A stretch of DNA of 9,853 nt from Selenomonadaceae bacterium UBA3796. GTDB lineage: Bacteria > Bacillota > Negativicutes > Selenomonadales > Selenomonadaceae. The stretch lies in assembly GCA_002369175.1 (NCBI GenBank), contig DFES01000096.1:1-9853 (forward strand). The letters run 5' to 3'. The notes beneath the pieces are model-generated. The model was given only the letters and a program-made list of their open reading frames with translations, made no database searches and was not told where the DNA came from. The position numbers were made by a program, and so were the translations under genes. This document shows positions 7,107-9,853 of this stretch, in pieces. Each line of letters begins with the position of its first letter. Positions within the stretch are counted from its first letter, which is position 1.

Positions 7107-8351
7107 TCACTTCGTGTATTTCTTCATGAGAAGGCAGGCATTATGACCGCCAAAACCGAAAGAATTGGACATAGCAGCCCGCACCGTCTTTTCTTTTGCC
7201 TGATTCGGCACATAATCGAGATCCATGCCTTCATCCGGAGTCTCATAATTGATCGTGGGAGGAAGCATATCATGCTCCACAGAAAGAGCTGTCGCAATGC
7301 ACTCCACACCGCCGGCAGCACCCAGGAGATGCCCTGTCATGGATTTGATGGAGGAGACGGAAACAGCCTTCGCCGCCTCACCCCAGACACGCTTAATGGC
7401 CTCGGTCTCTCCCTCGTCATTCATGTGAGTGGAGGTACCATGTGCATTGATGTAGTCAACCTCCGCAGCCTTGATTCCTGCATCATCCAGGGCAAGCTGC
7501 ATGCACTTCGCCTGATATTCTCCATGAGGAGCAGGACTCGTCATGTGATATGCATCAGAATTGGAGCCATAACCCACAAGCTCCGCATAGATATGAGCCC
7601 CGCGAGCCTCAGCATGTTCCAGGCTTTCCAAAATCACAATTCCCGAACCCTCTCCCATGATAAAGCCGCTGCGGTTCTTGTCAAAGGGACGGGATGCATG
7701 CTCCGGGTCATCGTTGTGATCCGTGCAGAGAGCCTTCATCGCTGAAAACCCCGCTATGGGAGCCTGGGAAATGGCCGCCTCCGTGCCACCGGCCACCATG
7801 ACATCCGCATCCCCGCGCTGAATGACGCGGAAAGCATCACCGATGCAGTTCGTTCCTGTGGCGCAGGCTGTAGCCATGCAGCTGGAAGGGCCATGGAGAT
7901 TGAACACAATGGACACCTGGCCTGCCGGCATGTTGGGAATCATCATGGGAACAAAGAAGGGGCTGATGCGGGACGGGCCTTTCGCAAAATATTTCTCATA
8001 CTGTCCGTGCATGGTTTCCATGCCGCCGATTCCCGTGCCGATAAAGGTTCCAATACGATCCGTATTCTCCTTGCCAAGCTCCAGCCCCGCATCCTCAATG
8101 GCCATCTTGGCAGCCGCCACTGCAAACTGGGTGCAGCGATCCATTCGCTTGGATTCCTTCTTGTCAATATACGCCGTGGGGTCAAAATCCTTGACTTCAC
8201 CCGCAATTTGGGCATCGAAGCCCTCTGTGTCAAAGCGGGTGATTTTTCCGATGCCGTTCCGGCCTTCGATGAGAGCTTTCCAGAACGCATCTTTCCCGTT
8301 GCCAATCGGCGTAATTGCGCCCAAACCTGTAATCACTACCCGATTTCCCAA
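7107..8351 (-). CDS. fabF: Beta-ketoacyl-ACP synthase II (FabF)
   Basis: Condensing enzyme of type II fatty acid synthesis, adding malonyl-ACP units to acyl-ACP with release of CO2; cytoplasmic homodimer of the thiolase fold. It is 414 aa from TTG 8351, the usual FabF length, and begins NRVVITGLGAITPIG as family members do. The active-site Cys is residue 163 (TACATGTN), the same number as in E. coli FabF. The catalytic histidines are H304 (NAHGTSTHMND) and H341 (SMTGHLLGAAGG), with Lys336 in SIKSM. The C-terminal NSFGFGGHNA loop is intact. AAAGGGG lies 8 nt before the TTG. An upstream TTG at 8372 overlaps the fabK stop but adds a non-family peptide. It sits 17 nt after fabK and just before rnc. 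Confidence 0.97.
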   Translation of the reverse strand: MGNRVVITGLGAITPIGNGKDAFWKALIEGRNGIGKITRFDTEGFDAQIAGEVKDFDPTAYIDKKESKRMDRCTQFAVAAAKMAIEDAGLELGKENTDRIGTFIGTGIGGMETMHGQYEKYFAKGPSRISPFFVPMMIPNMPAGQVSIVFNLHGPSSCMATACATGTNCIGDAFRVIQRGDADVMVAGGTEAAISQAPIAGFSAMKALCTDHNDDPEHASRPFDKNRSGFIMGEGSGIVILESLEHAEARGAHIYAELVGYGSNSDAYHMTSPAPHGEYQAKCMQLALDDAGIKAAEVDYINAHGTSTHMNDEGETEAIKRVWGEAAKAVSVSSIKSMTGHLLGAAGGVECIATALSVEHDMLPPTINYETPDEGMDLDYVPNQAKEKTVRAAMSNSFGFGGHNACLLMKKYTK

Positions 8352-8359
8352 AACTTCAT

Positions 8360-8366
8360 CCCCTTT
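8360..8366 (-). promoter_or_regulatory. Ribosome binding site for the fabF TTG start
   Basis: AAAGGGG in the 17-nt gap after the fabK stop, 8 nt before TTG 8351. It supports the family-like N terminus over the TTG at 8372. Confidence 0.65.
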
Positions 8367-8368
8367 CT

Positions 8369-9313
8369 TCAATTTGCCGCCGCAACCTCTGATTTGAGCT
8401 TGGCGAAAATCTCCTTCACCGACATGATTTTATCAATGCGAGGCATATATTCGCCTGTGAATACCAATCCTGTCTCCACATCGCCCTGCTGCGCCCTTAT
8501 GAGGGAACGGATGATGCAGAAGTTGTGCTTGCATGCCTTGAGACAGTTGTCGCACTGCTTGGGCGGCACAGGTCCCTCCAACACCTTCTGGGAGAATGGC
8601 GTACGCACAGCACGCCCGGGAAGTCCCACAGGACTATGGATGACCACGATATCTTCCGGCTTCGACTTCAGGTAGTATTCCTTCAGTGCCGGAGCCGCGT
8701 TCGATTCCACGCTGGATGCGAAACGGGATCCCATCTGGACGCCATTCGCCCCCATCTTTATAAAATCAACGATGTCCTGACCCGTAAGGACGCCGCCGGC
8801 TGCAATGATGGGAAGCTTCACAGCCTCCCGCACCTCGGGAATGATCTTCCGTATGGAGGTATCCGTGCCGAGATGCCCGCCGGCCTCCTTGCCCTCGACG
8901 ATAACCGCCGAAGCGCCAAGACGCTCGGATATTTTTGCCAATTTAGCCGTTGACACAATGGGCACAACGGGAGTCCCGGAATCCTTCCCCAAGCCGAACA
9001 TGTCGCGGGAAAAGCCCGCACCGGCCACTACGAGGTCGATTCCTTCGCTGATTGCCGTCTTGACGATCCCAGCGAAATCCCTTGCCGCAACCATGATGTT
9101 GATTCCTACAATACCAGACGTGAGCGAACGGGCGAGACGGATTTCATAGCGAAGTTCATCATGGGACATGCCGGAAGCGGCAATGAGCCCAATACCTCCC
9201 TCATTGGCTACTGCTGCCGCAAGCCTTGCAGTCGAGAGACGAATCGCCATTCCACCCTGAATGATTGGTATTCTTGCAATCTTAGCCCCAATTTTCAGTT
9301 CTGGAAGCTTCAA
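8369..9313 (-). CDS. fabK: FabK-like FMN-dependent enoyl-ACP reductase II / NPD-family flavin oxidoreductase
   Basis: TIM-barrel flavoprotein that in this operon would reduce trans-2-enoyl-ACP with NAD(P)H, the last step of each elongation cycle. Numbers are for the 314-aa form from TTG 9313. IIQGGMA at 17-23 is the N-terminal flavin-contact motif. EGKEAGGHLG carries the family's catalytic His at 147. AAGGV at 171-175 and GVQMGSRF at 191-198 are the phosphate-binding loops. The C-terminal part differs from pneumococcal FabK: PVGLPGRA is followed by four cysteines at 254, 257, 261 and 266 (CDNCLKACKHNFC). The same tail, as I recall, occurs in clostridial proteins named nitronate monooxygenase, so the substrate is not settled by sequence. 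GGAGG lies 7 nt before the TTG. A longer frame from ATG 9355 would begin inside a hairpin loop. The position between acpP and fabF favours the fatty acid role. Confidence 0.85.
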   Translation of the reverse strand: MKLPELKIGAKIARIPIIQGGMAIRLSTARLAAAVANEGGIGLIAASGMSHDELRYEIRLARSLTSGIVGINIMVAARDFAGIVKTAISEGIDLVVAGAGFSRDMFGLGKDSGTPVVPIVSTAKLAKISERLGASAVIVEGKEAGGHLGTDTSIRKIIPEVREAVKLPIIAAGGVLTGQDIVDFIKMGANGVQMGSRFASSVESNAAPALKEYYLKSKPEDIVVIHSPVGLPGRAVRTPFSQKVLEGPVPPKQCDNCLKACKHNFCIIRSLIRAQQGDVETGLVFTGEYMPRIDKIMSVKEIFAKLKSEVAAAN

Positions 9314-9320
9314 AATAACT

Positions 9321-9326
9321 CCTCCC
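9321..9326 (-). promoter_or_regulatory. Ribosome binding site for the fabK TTG start
   Basis: GGGAGG lies 7 nt before TTG 9313, giving the N terminus MKLPELKIG. The in-frame ATG at 9328 overlaps this region and has no well-spaced site; the ATG at 9355 is in the loop of the adjacent hairpin. Confidence 0.75.
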
Positions 9327-9340
9327 ATCCATCCTTTTCC

Positions 9341-9363
9341 AAAACTGCCGCACATGCGGCAGT
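9341..9363 (-). terminator. Short GC-rich hairpin with T tail upstream of fabK
   Basis: A perfect 8-bp stem ACTGCCGC/GCGGCAGT (9344-9351 with 9356-9363) closes a 4-nt loop. On the minus strand it is followed by TTTT. It lies in the acpP-fabK gap, 30 nt before the TTG start. The form is that of a weak intrinsic terminator or attenuator. fabK follows it with no clear promoter, so read-through is expected. Confidence 0.55.
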
Positions 9364-9370
9364 CTCCTTT

Positions 9371-9410
9371 TTAGAAAATCCCGCGAAGCAAACTTCACGG
9401 GATTTTCTAA
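9371..9410 (-). terminator. Long symmetric hairpin in the acpP-fabK gap (terminator or attenuator)
   Basis: Arms 9371-9388 and 9393-9410 pair over 18 bp on the minus strand with one G-U wobble and a 4-nt loop (TTTG). The GC-rich inner stem (CCCG..CGGG) is flanked by AAAA on one side and ATTTTCT on the other, the layout of a bidirectional intrinsic terminator. It starts 22 nt past the acpP stop. It could end a short abundant acpP message, or stabilise its 3' end after processing. Confidence 0.65.
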
Positions 9411-9432
9411 CCTTAAGGCAAGACGCTCAAAC

Positions 9433-9663
9433 TTATTTGTTCTGGTCAATGTAGTTCACAACATCCTGAACGGTTTTGATTTTCTCCGCAGCCTCATCGG
9501 GAATCTCGATATTGAATTCCTCCTCGAAGGCCATGATCAGCTCAACGATATCCAGGGAATCAGCTCCCAGGTCATCAATGAACGTGGACTCAATCTGTAC
9601 CTCATCAGCCTCAACGCCTAATTGTTCTACTACGATATCCCTGACTTTGTCAAAAGTTGCCAT
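9433..9663 (-). CDS. acpP: Acyl carrier protein
   Basis: Small acidic carrier that holds growing acyl chains on a 4'-phosphopantetheine arm and passes them between fatty acid synthesis enzymes and acyltransferases. It is 76 aa, the usual length. The attachment site is Ser36 in GADSLDIVELIM, identical in numbering to E. coli AcpP. The four-helix pattern and acidic helix II/III (FEEEFNIEIPDEAAEKI) are intact. The start is ATG 9663 with GGAGGT 8 nt upstream. The gene follows fabG by 53 nt and is separated from fabK by two hairpins, which may allow acpP to be expressed above its neighbours. Confidence 0.98.
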   Translation of the reverse strand: MATFDKVRDIVVEQLGVEADEVQIESTFIDDLGADSLDIVELIMAFEEEFNIEIPDEAAEKIKTVQDVVNYIDQNK

Positions 9664-9716
9664 GCCATCTCACCTCCCTCCACTGATATCCAATCGAATG
9701 ATATCTCGTTATCTTT

Positions 9717-9853
9717 TTACATGACCATGCCGCCATCCACATTGAGCACCTGACCCGTAATGTAGGATGACTGCTCCGACGCGAGGAAAAGCACGGCATT
9801 TGCGACATCCTCCGGCTTTCCCGCACGTTTCAGTGGAATACCGGCCTCCATTG
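9717..9853 (-). CDS. fabG: 3-oxoacyl-ACP reductase FabG, C-terminal part
   Basis: Only the last 44 complete codons lie in the window; the rest is beyond 9853. The enzyme is an NADPH-dependent short-chain dehydrogenase/reductase that reduces 3-ketoacyl-ACP to 3-hydroxyacyl-ACP. The fragment reads IPLKRAGKPEDVANAVLFLA, then the SSYITGQVLNVDGGMVM C terminus, which is diagnostic of FabG. The stop is TAA at 9717-9719. The active-site Ser-Tyr-Lys lies outside the window and cannot be checked. Its position just upstream of acpP is the common fabD-fabG-acpP order. Confidence 0.93.
   Translation of the reverse strand, partial: MEAGIPLKRAGKPEDVANAVLFLASEQSSYITGQVLNVDGGMVM

Noticed and set aside
9684..9705. 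Inverted repeat GATATC - 9 nt - GATATC between fabG and acpP, considered as an operator for a lipid regulator
   Set aside because: The unit is a short AT-rich palindrome, does not resemble the FapR site as I recall it, and no promoter is visible beside it.
1..9853. CRISPR arrays, insertion sequences, attachment sites, riboswitches or prophage genes
   Set aside because: No regularly spaced repeats, transposase or integrase motifs, or long structured leaders were seen; the window is almost fully occupied by housekeeping and efflux genes on one strand.

Overview
The window reads as chromosomal core DNA of a diderm (outer-membrane-bearing) Firmicute, most likely a member of the Negativicutes such as Selenomonadaceae. 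Two things suggest this together: a Bacillus/Clostridium-type SigH sigma factor, and an AcrAB-type RND efflux pump, which needs a periplasm and outer membrane. The taxonomic call is inference. Every gene I can support lies on the minus strand, so transcription runs from high to low coordinates. I see no tRNA, rRNA, CRISPR array, insertion sequence or prophage.

In transcription order there are three blocks. (1) About 9853-6342, a type II fatty acid synthesis operon: the 3' end of fabG, then acpP, a fabK-like flavin enoyl reductase, fabF and rnc (RNase III). Tandem hairpins separate acpP from fabK, and a strong intrinsic terminator follows the rnc stop directly. (2) About 6300-972, an RNase-Z-like metallo-beta-lactamase-fold hydrolase, then the lipoprotein adaptor and the inner-membrane RND permease of a tripartite pump, closed by an intrinsic terminator. 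No outer-membrane channel (TolC/OprM type) is present. (3) 963-64, sigH with its own well-formed vegetative promoter, ending in another hairpin terminator.

FabG, FabK-like and FabF would carry out reduction and condensation steps of acyl chain elongation on the acyl carrier protein. RNase III shares their transcript, as in other Firmicutes where rnc sits beside acpP. The adaptor and permease would form the energised part of a multidrug or amphiphile exporter. The MBL protein sits upstream in the same direction, but its substrate cannot be told from sequence.

Several starts had to be moved from the longest open frame using ribosome binding sites, the sigH promoter and family lengths. Four genes (RND permease, adaptor, fabF, fabK) appear to start at TTG; for the permease an in-frame upstream stop makes this the only reasonable choice. 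I found no convincingly new biological system. The items most worth a second look are the acpP-fabK hairpins, the four-cysteine tail of the FabK-like protein, the cluster of TTG starts and the enlarged loop in the pump.
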